Assembly: GCA_023389745.1 (NCBI GenBank)
Contig: JAEWED010000219.1
Location: 1-34,810, forward strand
Direction of reading: 5' to 3'
DNA length: 34,810 bases
DNA from: Actinomycetes bacterium
Lineage (GTDB): Bacteria; Actinomycetota; Acidimicrobiia; Acidimicrobiales; Microtrichaceae
Below are positions 15,537 through 23,322 of the stretch, piece by piece (the first letter of the stretch is position 1; each line of letters opens with the position of its first letter). The notes under the pieces were generated by a model. The model worked only from the letters and a program-made list of their open reading frames with translations, did no database searches and was not told the DNA's origin. A program made the position numbers and the translations under genes.

Positions 15537-17819
15537 ATGTCGACCACGCCACCGAAGCCATCGTCACCGCCGGATGGCCCGTCCGAGTCGGGCGAGCACG
15601 GCAGCGTGACGCCGCCGAAGCGGTTCGCCGCCGGCATCCCCGGCGTGGTCGCCGGCGGCAAGATGGCGTTCGCGCAGATGGGCGCCACGCGCTCGGTGCG
15701 GACGCTGCTCAAGATCAACCAGACCGACGGCTTCGACTGCCCTGGCTGCGCGTGGCCCGAGGCGCTCGACCGGTCCCACGTCGAGTTCTGCGAGAACGGA
15801 GCGAAGGCGGTCGCCGAAGAGGCGACCCGCCGTCGCGTCGGGCGGGACTTCTTCGCCCGGCACTCGGTCGAGGACCTGCGCACCCGGACCGAGCACTGGC
15901 TCGGCCAGCAGGGTCGCCTCACCGAGCCGATGGTGCTGCGCCCCGGCGGGACGCACTACGAGCCGATCGACTGGGGCGACGCGTTCGAGCTGATCGCCGA
16001 GCAGATGCACTCACTCGCGTCGCCCGACGAGGCGGTCTTCTACACCTCGGGTCGCACCAGCAACGAGGCGGCGTTCCTCTACCAGTTGCTGGTCCGCCGC
16101 TTCGGCACGAACAACCTGCCGGACTGCTCGAACATGTGCCACGAGTCCTCGGGGCGGGCGCTCGATCAGACGATCGGGATCGGCAAGGGCTCGGTGACGC
16201 TCGAGGACCTCGAGTCCGCCGACGTCATCTTCGTCGTCGGTCAGAACCCCGGCACGAACCACCCCCGCATGCTCTCGACGCTCGAGACGGCCAAGCGACG
16301 TGGCGCGACGATCATCACGGTCAACCCGCTGCCAGAGGCCGGTCTGCTCGCCTTCCGCAACCCCCAGAAGGCGCGGGGCGTGGTCGGCAAGGGCACTGCG
16401 CTGTCGGACCACCACCTGCAGGTCCGTCTCAACGGCGACCTGGCGCTGTTCTCGCTGCTGGGCCGCCGACTGCTCGAGGACGACGACCGCCGTGGTGACG
16501 TGCTCGACCACGAGTTCATCGCCGAGCACACCGACGGCTTCGACGCATGGGCCGAGCACCTGCGGGCCCTCGACCCGGCCGAGCTGCGCGCCGCGTGCGG
16601 CATCGGCGCCGCGCAGATCGAAGCGGTGCACCGAGCGGTGCTCGAGTCGGACTCGGTCGTCATCTGCTGGGCGATGGGCCTGACCCAGCACAAGAACTCG
16701 GTGCCCACCATCCGAGAGGTCGTCAACTACCTGCTCGCCCGCGGCAACATCGGTCGACCGGGCGCCGGGGTGTGCCCTGTCCGCGGGCACTCCAACGTGC
16801 AGGGCGACCGCACGATGGGCATCTTCGAACACCCGCCGCCGTGGCTGCCGCGCCTGGGCGAGGTCTTCGACTTCGAACCGCCGAGCGAGGTCGGCTTCGA
16901 CACCGTCGCGTCGATCGAGGCGATGCGCGACGGCCGGGCGAAGGTGTTCGTCGGGATGGGCGGCAACTTCGTGTCGGCCGCACCCGACACCGCGGCGACC
17001 GCCGCGGCGTTGCGCAACTGCCGGCTCACGGTGCAGGTCTCGACCAAGTTGAACCGTTCGCACCTCGACACCGGCGAGGTCGCTCTGATCCTGCCGGCGA
17101 GGGGCCGGACCGACCGCGCCCCCGAGGTCAGCGTCGAGGACTCGATGGGAATGGTGCACCTGAGTCGCGGCACGCTGGATCCACCCGCTCCGACGGTGCT
17201 GTCCGAGGTCGTGATCATCGCCCGGCTCGCGCGCCGTCTCTTCGGCCCCGACGACCCGACTCCGTGGGAGACCTTCGAGGTGGACCACGACGCGGTGCGC
17301 GACCGCATCGCGCAGGTCGTCCCCGGCTTCGAGGACTTCAACACCCGCGTCCGGGTACCCGGCGGCTTCCAGCTGCCCCACGGTCCCCGTGACGAGCGGC
17401 GCTTCGACACCGAGACAGGGCTCGCGCGCTTCACGGCGAACCCCGTCGAGATCATCGACGTGCCCGACGGGCACCTGCTGCTGCAGACGATGCGCAGCCA
17501 CGACCAGTACAACACGACGATCTACGGCATGGACGACCGCTACCGAGGGGTGCACGGCGCCCGCCACGTGGTGTTCGTGCACGCGGATGACCTGGCCGCC
17601 GCCGGTCTCGCCGACGGCGACGTCGTCGACATCACCTCGGTGCACCACGGCGTCGAGCGGGTCGCCCGGGGGTTCCGGGCCATCGCCTATCCGACGGCGA
17701 AGGGCTGCTGTGCGGCGTACTTCCCCGAGGCGAACGTGCTGGTCCCACTCGACTCGTACGCGGACGACAGCCGCACGCCGACGTCGAAGTCGATCGTCGT
17801 CCGGCTCGCCCGCGCCTGA
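15537..17819 (+). CDS. YdeP-type molybdopterin oxidoreductase (FdhF-like alpha subunit)
   Basis: 760 aa, the length of the family often annotated as formate-dehydrogenase-like alpha subunit (TIGR01701; E. coli YdeP). It binds bis-MGD molybdenum. The N-terminal CPGCAWP (Cys68, Cys71) replaces the full four-Cys cluster motif of true formate dehydrogenases. NMCHESSG gives Cys201 as probable Mo ligand. GQNPGTNHPRML and GNIGRPGAGVCPVRGHSNVQGD are typical cofactor-binding stretches, and the C-terminal ~120 residues form the usual molydopterin dinucleotide-binding barrel. No fdhD, beta subunit or Tat signal is seen, so it is cytoplasmic with unknown electron partner. True substrate of this family is not established. 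Confidence 0.9.
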   Translation: MSTTPPKPSSPPDGPSESGEHGSVTPPKRFAAGIPGVVAGGKMAFAQMGATRSVRTLLKINQTDGFDCPGCAWPEALDRSHVEFCENGAKAVAEEATRRRVGRDFFARHSVEDLRTRTEHWLGQQGRLTEPMVLRPGGTHYEPIDWGDAFELIAEQMHSLASPDEAVFYTSGRTSNEAAFLYQLLVRRFGTNNLPDCSNMCHESSGRALDQTIGIGKGSVTLEDLESADVIFVVGQNPGTNHPRMLSTLETAKRRGATIITVNPLPEAGLLAFRNPQKARGVVGKGTALSDHHLQVRLNGDLALFSLLGRRLLEDDDRRGDVLDHEFIAEHTDGFDAWAEHLRALDPAELRAACGIGAAQIEAVHRAVLESDSVVICWAMGLTQHKNSVPTIREVVNYLLARGNIGRPGAGVCPVRGHSNVQGDRTMGIFEHPPPWLPRLGEVFDFEPPSEVGFDTVASIEAMRDGRAKVFVGMGGNFVSAAPDTAATAAALRNCRLTVQVSTKLNRSHLDTGEVALILPARGRTDRAPEVSVEDSMGMVHLSRGTLDPPAPTVLSEVVIIARLARRLFGPDDPTPWETFEVDHDAVRDRIAQVVPGFEDFNTRVRVPGGFQLPHGPRDERRFDTETGLARFTANPVEIIDVPDGHLLLQTMRSHDQYNTTIYGMDDRYRGVHGARHVVFVHADDLAAAGLADGDVVDITSVHHGVERVARGFRAIAYPTAKGCCAAYFPEANVLVPLDSYADDSRTPTSKSIVVRLARA

Positions 17820-17835
17820 GTCCTCGGCTGGCGCC

Positions 17836-17857
17836 GGAGCCTCCGACGGAGTGCTCC
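17836..17857. terminator. Convergent terminator hairpin
   Basis: GGAGCCTCCG (17836-17845) pairs with CGGAG-T-GCTCC (17847-17857), one bulged T, between the convergent oxidoreductase and HPP genes. Confidence 0.6.
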
Positions 17858-17862
17858 TGACA

Positions 17863-18585
17863 TCAGCGCTGGTCCCGATGGGTGAAGAGGTGGTGCAGGC
17901 GACGCAGGTCGTCCTCGGTGATGTCGACGAACGAGTCGAGGCTGCGGAGGGCATCGAGCACGTCGTCGTGTGAGAGCTCCGCGTCGTCGGTCTCGTCGAT
18001 CGAGCGGACCCTGCCGAGTCGGGCGGGATAGCGCCGCCAGCGGAACGCGAAGTTGAACAGCACCGCGACCGCCACGATGGTCAGGGCGTTCACCAGCACG
18101 GGGTGCCACACGAAGCCGAAGCCCATGTCGGTGATCGCCGGTCCACCCACGACCGCGGTGAGCGCCGTGGCACCGCCCGGGGGATGGATGGCCTTGCACT
18201 GGTGCATCGCCAGGATCGTCAGGCCCACGGCGACCCCCGCAGCGACCGGTGTCGCTCCGAGGACCTGGACGCAGGCGACGCCGATGAGCGCCCCGCCGAC
18301 GTGACCGGCGATCACGGGCCAGGGCTGGGACAGCTGGCCATGGGGCACCGCGAAGAGCAGCACCGCGCTGGCACCCATCGACGCGATCAGCGCGGCGGAT
18401 CCTTCGAGCCCCAGGGCGTGGTCGCAGATGAGGATCACCAGCAGGATCGACAGCGCGCCGCCCAGCCCGGACACCAGCTTCTCGGTCGGCCCGACCTCGT
18501 CGATCTCGATGCCGAGCCAGTCGCCGAGGCCACGCAGCCGTGGCGACGGCGTTCGGTGCGAGCCGGAGGAGTGCTTGGAGAACAT
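17863..18585 (-). CDS. HPP-family integral membrane protein
   Basis: 240 aa. Several hydrophobic helices between about residues 40 and 180, with the family signature IHPPGGATALTAV (His134-Pro-Pro). HPP proteins include plant chloroplast and cyanobacterial members reported to transport nitrite; most bacterial ones are uncharacterised. The C-terminal ~55 residues are charged and cytoplasmic. ATG 18585 (MFSKHSSG) is used; the frame is open further upstream but runs through the divergent promoter and into the globin gene. Diverges from two globin genes across 129 bp, which suggests a shared nitrogen-oxide theme (inference). Confidence 0.87.
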   Translation of the reverse strand: MFSKHSSGSHRTPSPRLRGLGDWLGIEIDEVGPTEKLVSGLGGALSILLVILICDHALGLEGSAALIASMGASAVLLFAVPHGQLSQPWPVIAGHVGGALIGVACVQVLGATPVAAGVAVGLTILAMHQCKAIHPPGGATALTAVVGGPAITDMGFGFVWHPVLVNALTIVAVAVLFNFAFRWRRYPARLGRVRSIDETDDAELSHDDVLDALRSLDSFVDITEDDLRRLHHLFTHRDQR

Positions 18586-18605
18586 GTCGGTCGGTCCCTG
18601 GTGTC

Positions 18606-18652
18606 GGGGCTCGCAGCGCCGAGGTCGGCAGTGGCGGGGTTCACAGCGCCGA
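18606..18652. repeat. Two 17-bp direct repeats, 30 bp apart, in the HPP/globin promoter region
   Basis: GGGGCTCGCAGCGCCGA (18606-18622) and GGGGTTCACAGCGCCGA (18636-18652) match at 15 of 17 positions. The 30-bp spacing places them on the same DNA face, as for two molecules of one regulator. Confidence 0.7.
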
Positions 18653-18658
18653 CCCGTG

Positions 18659-18685
18659 GCCCGAATCGGGCTGATACTTCTATCA
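18659..18685. promoter_or_regulatory. Adjacent dyads GCCCGA-A-TCGGGC and TGATA-CTTC-TATCA
   Basis: Two perfect inverted repeats lie back to back: GCCCGA/TCGGGC (18659-18671) and TGATA/TATCA (18672-18685). The second overlaps TGATACT, which reads as an extended -10 for the globin operon. They sit 30 bases before ATG 18715. Confidence 0.55.
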
Positions 18686-18714
18686 TCTGGTGGAGAAAAG
18701 AGGGGAACCCGCCC

Positions 18715-19176
18715 ATGACGATCGAGACCAGGCTGACGTCGTTCCCGACCCGACGTCCACGGACCGACACCGCAGGCGGACAGGATCTGGACTCCCCGGA
18801 GCAGATCGCCGAGATGGTGCGGTCCTTCTACGCGACCGTGTCCGACGACCCGCTCCTCGGACCGGTGTTCAACGACGTCGCGCAGGTCGACTGGGACCTG
18901 CACCTCCCCAAGCTCGCCGCGTTCTGGAACCGTGCGCTGCTCGGCATCGAGGGCTACCAGGGCAATCCGTTCCGCCAGCATGCAGCGGTCAACGCCCGCG
19001 AGCCGTTCCGCCAGGAGCACTTCGACCGGTGGCTCGAGCTGTTCGGGGCCAACCTCGCCCGACGGTGGAGCGGACCGAACGTCGAACGAGCGCTCGCCTT
19101 GGCCTCACGGGTCGCCGAGGTCCACGCCGGTCAGCTGGTCACGGCGCCGGAGTCGCAGGAGTCCCACGATGCGTGA
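18715..19176 (+). CDS. Group III truncated haemoglobin (first of two)
   Basis: 153 aa with a ~25-residue N-terminal extension before the globin fold. Group III residues are all visible by comparison with C. jejuni Ctb: TyrB10 = Tyr39 (SFYATV), HisE7 = His63 (DLHLPKLAAFW), proximal HisF8 = His89 (FRQHAAVN), TrpG8 = Trp106 (FDRWLELF). Such globins bind O2 and NO; Ctb affects respiration and NO resistance. ATG 18715 has AGAGGGG upstream. The last 8 bases overlap the second globin. Confidence 0.9.
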   Translation: MTIETRLTSFPTRRPRTDTAGGQDLDSPEQIAEMVRSFYATVSDDPLLGPVFNDVAQVDWDLHLPKLAAFWNRALLGIEGYQGNPFRQHAAVNAREPFRQEHFDRWLELFGANLARRWSGPNVERALALASRVAEVHAGQLVTAPESQESHDA

Positions 19177-19612
19177 GCGACCGTTCGACCCACCCTCACG
19201 CGACATCTCCGGCGTGACCGACGTGCACGACCTGGTCGTCGAGTTCTATCGAGAGGTGGTCTTCGACGAACTGCTCGAGCCGGTCTTCGCCGAGGTGGCC
19301 GAGGTCGACTGGGCCGAGCACATCCCGACGCTGATCGGGTACTGGTCGCGCATCCTGTTGCACACACCCGGCACGGCCGGACCGGTGATGCAGGTGCACC
19401 GGGAGCTCCACGCGCAGTCGCCGATCACCCCGGAGCTCTGCGACCGCTGGTTCACGCTCTGGAGCGAGTGCGTCACGTCGCGGTGGACCGGCCCGGTCGC
19501 CGATCACGCGATCTCACACGCCGCGTCGTTGATGGCAGGCATGGCGAAGCACCTGTTCGGCTGCGTCTGGGCACCGCCGTCGGTGGCGCCGGCGCTGGCG
19601 GGGGAGCGATGA
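19169..19612 (+). CDS. Group III truncated haemoglobin-like protein (second of two)
   Basis: 147 aa, a diverged paralogue of the preceding globin. Key positions are kept: Tyr27 (B10, EFYREV), His51 (E7, EHIPTLIGYW), His77 (F8 by spacing of 17 to Trp) and Trp94 (G8, CDRWFTLW). The run VDW-x-x-H(L/I)P is shared by both copies. It has AGGAG 7 bases before ATG 19169, an 8-base overlap upstream and a 4-base ATGA overlap downstream, so all three genes are tightly coupled. Extra Cys residues (91, 101, 135) are absent from the first copy. Confidence 0.85.
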   Translation: MRERPFDPPSRDISGVTDVHDLVVEFYREVVFDELLEPVFAEVAEVDWAEHIPTLIGYWSRILLHTPGTAGPVMQVHRELHAQSPITPELCDRWFTLWSECVTSRWTGPVADHAISHAASLMAGMAKHLFGCVWAPPSVAPALAGER

Positions 19613-19794
19613 CGACCGACGACGCGTCCGATCCACCGACGCCGGTGCCCGCGCCCGGCTCGATCGGCGCGCAGCGTGCACGGCGACCCGAGCCGTCGGG
19701 CCCCACGCATCCGAAGCTGGCCGCCACGCTCCTGATGGTCGGCATCGTGGTGCTGCTCGTCGCGATCGCCGCGGCGCCGCTGCTCGGACGCTGA
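19609..19794 (+). CDS. Small single-pass membrane protein in the globin operon (61 aa)
   Basis: Starts at ATG 19609 overlapping the globin stop as ATGA, with GGGGGAG just before. A polar Pro-rich N-terminus of about 34 residues is followed by one hydrophobic helix (LAATLLMVGIVVLLVAIAAA) and a short end, so it is probably a tail-anchored protein with the N-terminus in the cytoplasm. I do not recognise a family. Coupling to the globins suggests a membrane tether or partner. Confidence 0.7.
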   Translation: MTTDDASDPPTPVPAPGSIGAQRARRPEPSGPTHPKLAATLLMVGIVVLLVAIAAAPLLGR

Positions 19795-19825
19795 GCCGCT
19801 CCACGACGCCCGATCGGCGCTGCGT

Positions 19826-20917
19826 TCAGCCTGCGAGCGCTCGGAACGTCTGGTCGACCACCTCGTCGAAGCGTCGCTCGACGGTCTCGATCCACTCGGG
19901 AGCGTCGTCGGCGAAGGCTGCTCGCACCGCGGCGCGCACATCGGCCGCCGAGTCGCCCGTGGGGTCGCCGTGGGCGTGCAGCCACGCGTCCGCGCGCAGC
20001 GCGTTGACGACGCTGATCGAGTCGACCGTGCCGTACTCGAGCGCGACCGCGGTCAGCTCGACGTCGGGGAGGTGGGCGGGCGCAGCGGCGAGCCAGTCGC
20101 CGACGAGCTCGGCCGACACGCTGTCGCCGTCGACCATCGAGGTGACCTCGCCCCACCACCGGATCGCCCGGTCGTGATCGGGACTGCCGATCGACTCGCT
20201 GCTGATGAGCTCGCCGTGGCCCCACTCGCCGAGGCCGGTGTGCAGGTCGATCAGCGCCAGACGATCGGGGTCGCCCAGACCGTCGTTCCACCACTGCACG
20301 AGCCAGCGGTGTGACCACGACGGTCCGTCGCCGCCGTAGAAGACGCCGTCGGGATGGGAGAACTGGCCGCCGCTGATCGTCTCCTGGAACTCCGCGAACG
20401 GGACCGTCGCCAGCCGTTCGAAGAGCGCCGCGTCGGCCGCGGCCACGGTCTCGTCGTTCCAGTCCTCGGGGACGAGCAGCCGCGCGATCTCGTCGTAGGA
20501 GGGGCGGACAGGAGGCGTGTCGTCCCAGTCGATGAAGTTCCGGTTCAGGTCGACGTTGTGCTCGTCGGTGCGCCGCACCCATGAGAAGCCGAACGGGTTC
20601 AACGCGTGCGCGAGCACCACGCGCACCCCGTCGGGTCGCTGGCCCGCGCGGTCGCGCAGCCAGTGCGACTGCAGCGCGGAGCCGCAGTAGCCCTCGACCC
20701 CATGGGTGCCCGACACGATCATGACGACGTCGGCCGCGTCGGCCGGGCCGAGCTCGGCGACGTCGATCGCGAGCTCCTCGCCTTCTCGGCCCTGCAGCGG
20801 GTGGACGAAGTGCTGCACCCGGGCGCCGGCTGTGGCGCAGGCGTCGAGGAACTCGGCTCGGGCGGCGGCATAGGTCGGCTGCAGGCGAGTGGGCGTCGTC
20901 GGTCGCTCGGAGGTCAC
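19826..20917 (-). CDS. DUF2817 family, M14-like zinc carboxypeptidase-like protein
   Basis: 363 aa, typical for DUF2817. Motifs resembling M14 peptidases: GTHGVEGYCGS (HxxE, first His/Glu zinc pair), DLNRNFIDWDD (substrate carboxylate binding), LIDLHTGLGEWG (third zinc His) and LEYGT (candidate catalytic Glu). No signal peptide, so it is cytosolic. GTG 20917 is selected because TAGCGT lies 8 bases upstream on the minus strand and the longer frame would cross the divergent gene. The reaction is unknown; relatives are suggested to be amidases or peptidases. Confidence 0.85.
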   Translation of the reverse strand: MTSERPTTPTRLQPTYAAARAEFLDACATAGARVQHFVHPLQGREGEELAIDVAELGPADAADVVMIVSGTHGVEGYCGSALQSHWLRDRAGQRPDGVRVVLAHALNPFGFSWVRRTDEHNVDLNRNFIDWDDTPPVRPSYDEIARLLVPEDWNDETVAAADAALFERLATVPFAEFQETISGGQFSHPDGVFYGGDGPSWSHRWLVQWWNDGLGDPDRLALIDLHTGLGEWGHGELISSESIGSPDHDRAIRWWGEVTSMVDGDSVSAELVGDWLAAAPAHLPDVELTAVALEYGTVDSISVVNALRADAWLHAHGDPTGDSAADVRAAVRAAFADDAPEWIETVERRFDEVVDQTFRALAG

Positions 20918-20925
20918 GGCCCGGA

Positions 20926-20943
20926 ACGCTACGTCGATAGGGT
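20926..20943. promoter_or_regulatory. Divergent back-to-back -10 elements
   Basis: On the minus strand TAGCGT (20931-20926) serves GTG 20917; on the plus strand TAGGGT (20938-20943) serves ATG 20950, 6 bases away. Only 6 bp separate the two hexamers, so each -35 region falls inside the opposite gene. Confidence 0.55.
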
Positions 20944-20949
20944 CCGGCC

Positions 20950-22782
20950 ATGGGATCGCACGACCGTTCGCCGGTGACCGCACTGCTCGAGGGGGTGTTG
21001 CAGCGTCACGCGGACGACGTCGAGGGCGAGGTGGCCGCGTACATCCCGGAGCTCGCCGCCGCGGACCCGGACCGGTTCGCCGTCGCACTGGTCACCGTCG
21101 ACGGGGCCGCCTACCACGCCGGCGACTCGATCGAGACCTTCACGATCCAGTCGATCTCGAAGCCGTTCGTGTTCGGCGCCGCGCTCGAGGAGCTCGGCGA
21201 CGAGGCGGTGCGTGCCCGGGTCGGCGTCGAACCGACCGGGGACGCGTTCAACTCGATCACGCTCGACCCCGTGCGGGGCACACCGTCGAACCCGATGGTG
21301 AACGCGGGTGCCATCACGTGCTCCGGACTCGTCGCCGAGCTGCATCCGGACGATCCGATCGGCCACGTGGTCGAGACCTTGTCCGGGTACGCCGGTCGAC
21401 CGCTCGTCGTGGACCACGACGTCGCCGCGTCCGAGAGCAGGACCGGTCATCGCAACCGGGCGATCGCACACCTGCTGCGCGGCGCGGACGTGCTCCGGGT
21501 GGACCCCGAGGTCGTGCTGCACACCTACTTCGAGCAGTGCTCGGTGCTGGTCGACTGCCGCGACCTGGCGGCCATGGCGGCGACGCTGGCCAACGGCGGC
21601 ATCAACCCGCTGACCGGCCAGCGGGTCGCGACGGGTTCGACGGTCCGCAGCGTCCTGTCGGTCATGGCGACCTGCGGCATGTACGACGGGGCGGGGGAGT
21701 GGCTCTACGAGATCGGGCTGCCCGCCAAGAGCGGAGTGGCGGGTGGGATCATCGCCGTGCAGCCCGGGCAGTTCGGGATCGCGGTGTTCTCGCCGCGACT
21801 GGACCGCCACGGCAACAGCGCCCGGGGCGTGCAGGTCTGCGAGGACCTGTCGACCGAGCTCGACCTGCACGTCGTGCAGTCGGGCGCTCATCCGCCGTCG
21901 CCGATCCGCTCGGCGTACACCCTCGCCGACGCTGGTTCGAAGCGGGTGCGGCTGCCCGAGCAACGGGCGATCCTCGACCAGGCGGGTGGCCTCGCACTGG
22001 TCGTCGAGGTGCAGGGCGACCTCACGTTCGCGGCGGCCGAGATCGTCACCCGCCGACTCTGCGACGCGGGCGAGTCGCTGCGGATCGCAGTGGTCGACCT
22101 GGCACGCGTCGAGCACGTCCGGCCGCCGGCGGTCGAGCTGCTGCGCTCGCTCGCGCTGCGCTATGAGGGCAGCGGCACGATCGTGGCCCTCTCGGGCGCC
22201 GAGCGTCACCCCGAGATGTTCGAGCCCGGCCCCGGCATCGCGGTCCCGCCGTACGTCACCTTCGAGGAGCTCGACGCCGCGCTCGAGTGGGCCGAGGACC
22301 TGGTGCTCGAGCGCGAGGGCGACGACGGCGATCGCGATGAACGGGTGGAGCTGCGTGACCATCCGTTCCTGGCGGGCCTCGACGACGCCGACCTCGAGGT
22401 CGTGGTCGGGCTGCTCGAACCGCGCCGCTACGAGGCGGGCGACGTGGTGATGGCGGCGGGCAGCGCGGCCGACGAGATGCTGCTGCTGAGCGCCGGGCGG
22501 GTGTCGAGCCTGGTGCCGCGCGCCGACGGCACGAGCCGTCGGCTGGCGAGCTTCGGCAGCGGTTCGCTCGTCGGTGAGCTCGCCCTGCTCGGCAACGAAC
22601 CCCGCCTGGTGGATGTGCGCGCGGACACCGACCTGGAGTGCCACGCGCTGACCGTCGACGCGATCATCGCCCTCGGGGCTCTCCGTCCCGAGGCCCGGGT
22701 GACCCTGTTCGCCAACATGCTGCGGATCGTCTCATCGCTCGCCGACAAGCTGCGCAACGAGCTCGCGTTGCTGAACGACTGA
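20950..22782 (+). CDS. glsA: Glutaminase with STAS and cyclic-nucleotide-binding domains
   Basis: 610 aa; the catalytic part hydrolyses glutamine to glutamate and ammonia. Residues about 10-305 are a serine-dependent beta-lactamase-fold glutaminase: SxxK = Ser68-Lys71 (QSISKPF), NPMVNAGAI, and GLPAKSGVAGGI near the end. Residues about 330-435 form a STAS domain (LALVVEVQGDLTF), and about 465-605 a cNMP-binding domain with the phosphate-binding cassette GELALLGNEPR (from Gly542). The residue after the cassette Arg is Leu rather than the usual Ala/Ser, so cAMP binding needs testing. Plain glutaminases are ~310 aa; the fusion implies allosteric control. Leaderless start at ATG 20950. Confidence 0.93.
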   Translation: MGSHDRSPVTALLEGVLQRHADDVEGEVAAYIPELAAADPDRFAVALVTVDGAAYHAGDSIETFTIQSISKPFVFGAALEELGDEAVRARVGVEPTGDAFNSITLDPVRGTPSNPMVNAGAITCSGLVAELHPDDPIGHVVETLSGYAGRPLVVDHDVAASESRTGHRNRAIAHLLRGADVLRVDPEVVLHTYFEQCSVLVDCRDLAAMAATLANGGINPLTGQRVATGSTVRSVLSVMATCGMYDGAGEWLYEIGLPAKSGVAGGIIAVQPGQFGIAVFSPRLDRHGNSARGVQVCEDLSTELDLHVVQSGAHPPSPIRSAYTLADAGSKRVRLPEQRAILDQAGGLALVVEVQGDLTFAAAEIVTRRLCDAGESLRIAVVDLARVEHVRPPAVELLRSLALRYEGSGTIVALSGAERHPEMFEPGPGIAVPPYVTFEELDAALEWAEDLVLEREGDDGDRDERVELRDHPFLAGLDDADLEVVVGLLEPRRYEAGDVVMAAGSAADEMLLLSAGRVSSLVPRADGTSRRLASFGSGSLVGELALLGNEPRLVDVRADTDLECHALTVDAIIALGALRPEARVTLFANMLRIVSSLADKLRNELALLND

Positions 22783-22803
22783 CGAACCGGTCGGCCGACG
22801 GAC

Positions 22804-22820
22804 AGCCCCGGGTCGGGGTG
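22804..22820. terminator. Short hairpin between glsA and uspA
   Basis: CCCCG (22806-22810) GGT CGGGG (22814-22818), GC-only stem of 5 bp in a 39-bp convergent gap. The palindrome GTCGGCCGAC just upstream could extend it. Weak but well placed. Confidence 0.4.
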
Positions 22821-22821
22821 A

Positions 22822-23283
22822 TCAGTCGTCGGTGCCGGGACCGACGACGACGACCGGGCACGGCGCGTGGCGGACGACGTGGTCCGACACCGAGCCGAGC
22901 ACCGCACGCTTGATCCCGCCGCGGCCACGCGAGCCGATCACGATCGACGTGGCGTCGAGCTCGGCGGCGAGGTTGCAGATGACCTGACCGGCGTGGCCGC
23001 TGAGCACCTGCGTCGACGCCCCGGTCAGGCCGAGCGCCTCGACCGCCGCGGCGACGATCAGCTGGCCCTCGGCGAGCTGGTCCTCGCGCATGACGTCGAG
23101 CGTCTCGGGCGAGACGGTGCCGCCTGCGAAGCCCGAGGTGCCGGTGACCAACGAGGCATCGGCGAGCTCGATGACCGTGGTGACCACCACGGAGTCGGCG
23201 TCGCGGAGCACCTCGAGACCCGAACGCGCGGCCTGGATCGAGAGCTCGGATCCGTCGATGCACAAGATGGTGGTGGTTGCCAT
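22822..23283 (-). CDS. Universal stress protein (UspA, ATP-binding type)
   Basis: 153 aa, one Usp domain. ILCIDGSELS at the N-terminus and the ATP-binding motif G-2x-G-9x-G(S/T) in IGSRGRGGIKRAVLGSVS are both intact, followed by VVRHAPCPVVVV. So it is the nucleotide-binding subclass. Encoded 39 bp downstream of ung on the same strand, possibly co-transcribed. Role under stress or dormancy is inferred from the family. Confidence 0.92.
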   Translation of the reverse strand: MATTTILCIDGSELSIQAARSGLEVLRDADSVVVTTVIELADASLVTGTSGFAGGTVSPETLDVMREDQLAEGQLIVAAAVEALGLTGASTQVLSGHAGQVICNLAAELDATSIVIGSRGRGGIKRAVLGSVSDHVVRHAPCPVVVVGPGTDD

Positions 23284-23322
23284 GTGCGGAAGTCTGGCAG
23301 ATCCGCTCCGGGCGGACCGACG

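Noticed and set aside
15537..17819. True formate dehydrogenase alpha subunit
   Set aside because: Lacks the four-Cys N-terminal cluster motif and has no partner subunits nearby; the YdeP-type assignment fits better.
16011..17954. 647-codon minus-strand frame opposite the molybdopterin oxidoreductase
   Set aside because: Shadow of a well-recognised gene; translation is low-complexity and has no motif.
20929..22644. 571-codon minus-strand frame opposite glsA
   Set aside because: Covers the whole glutaminase fusion in antisense and crosses the divergent promoter; no recognisable features.
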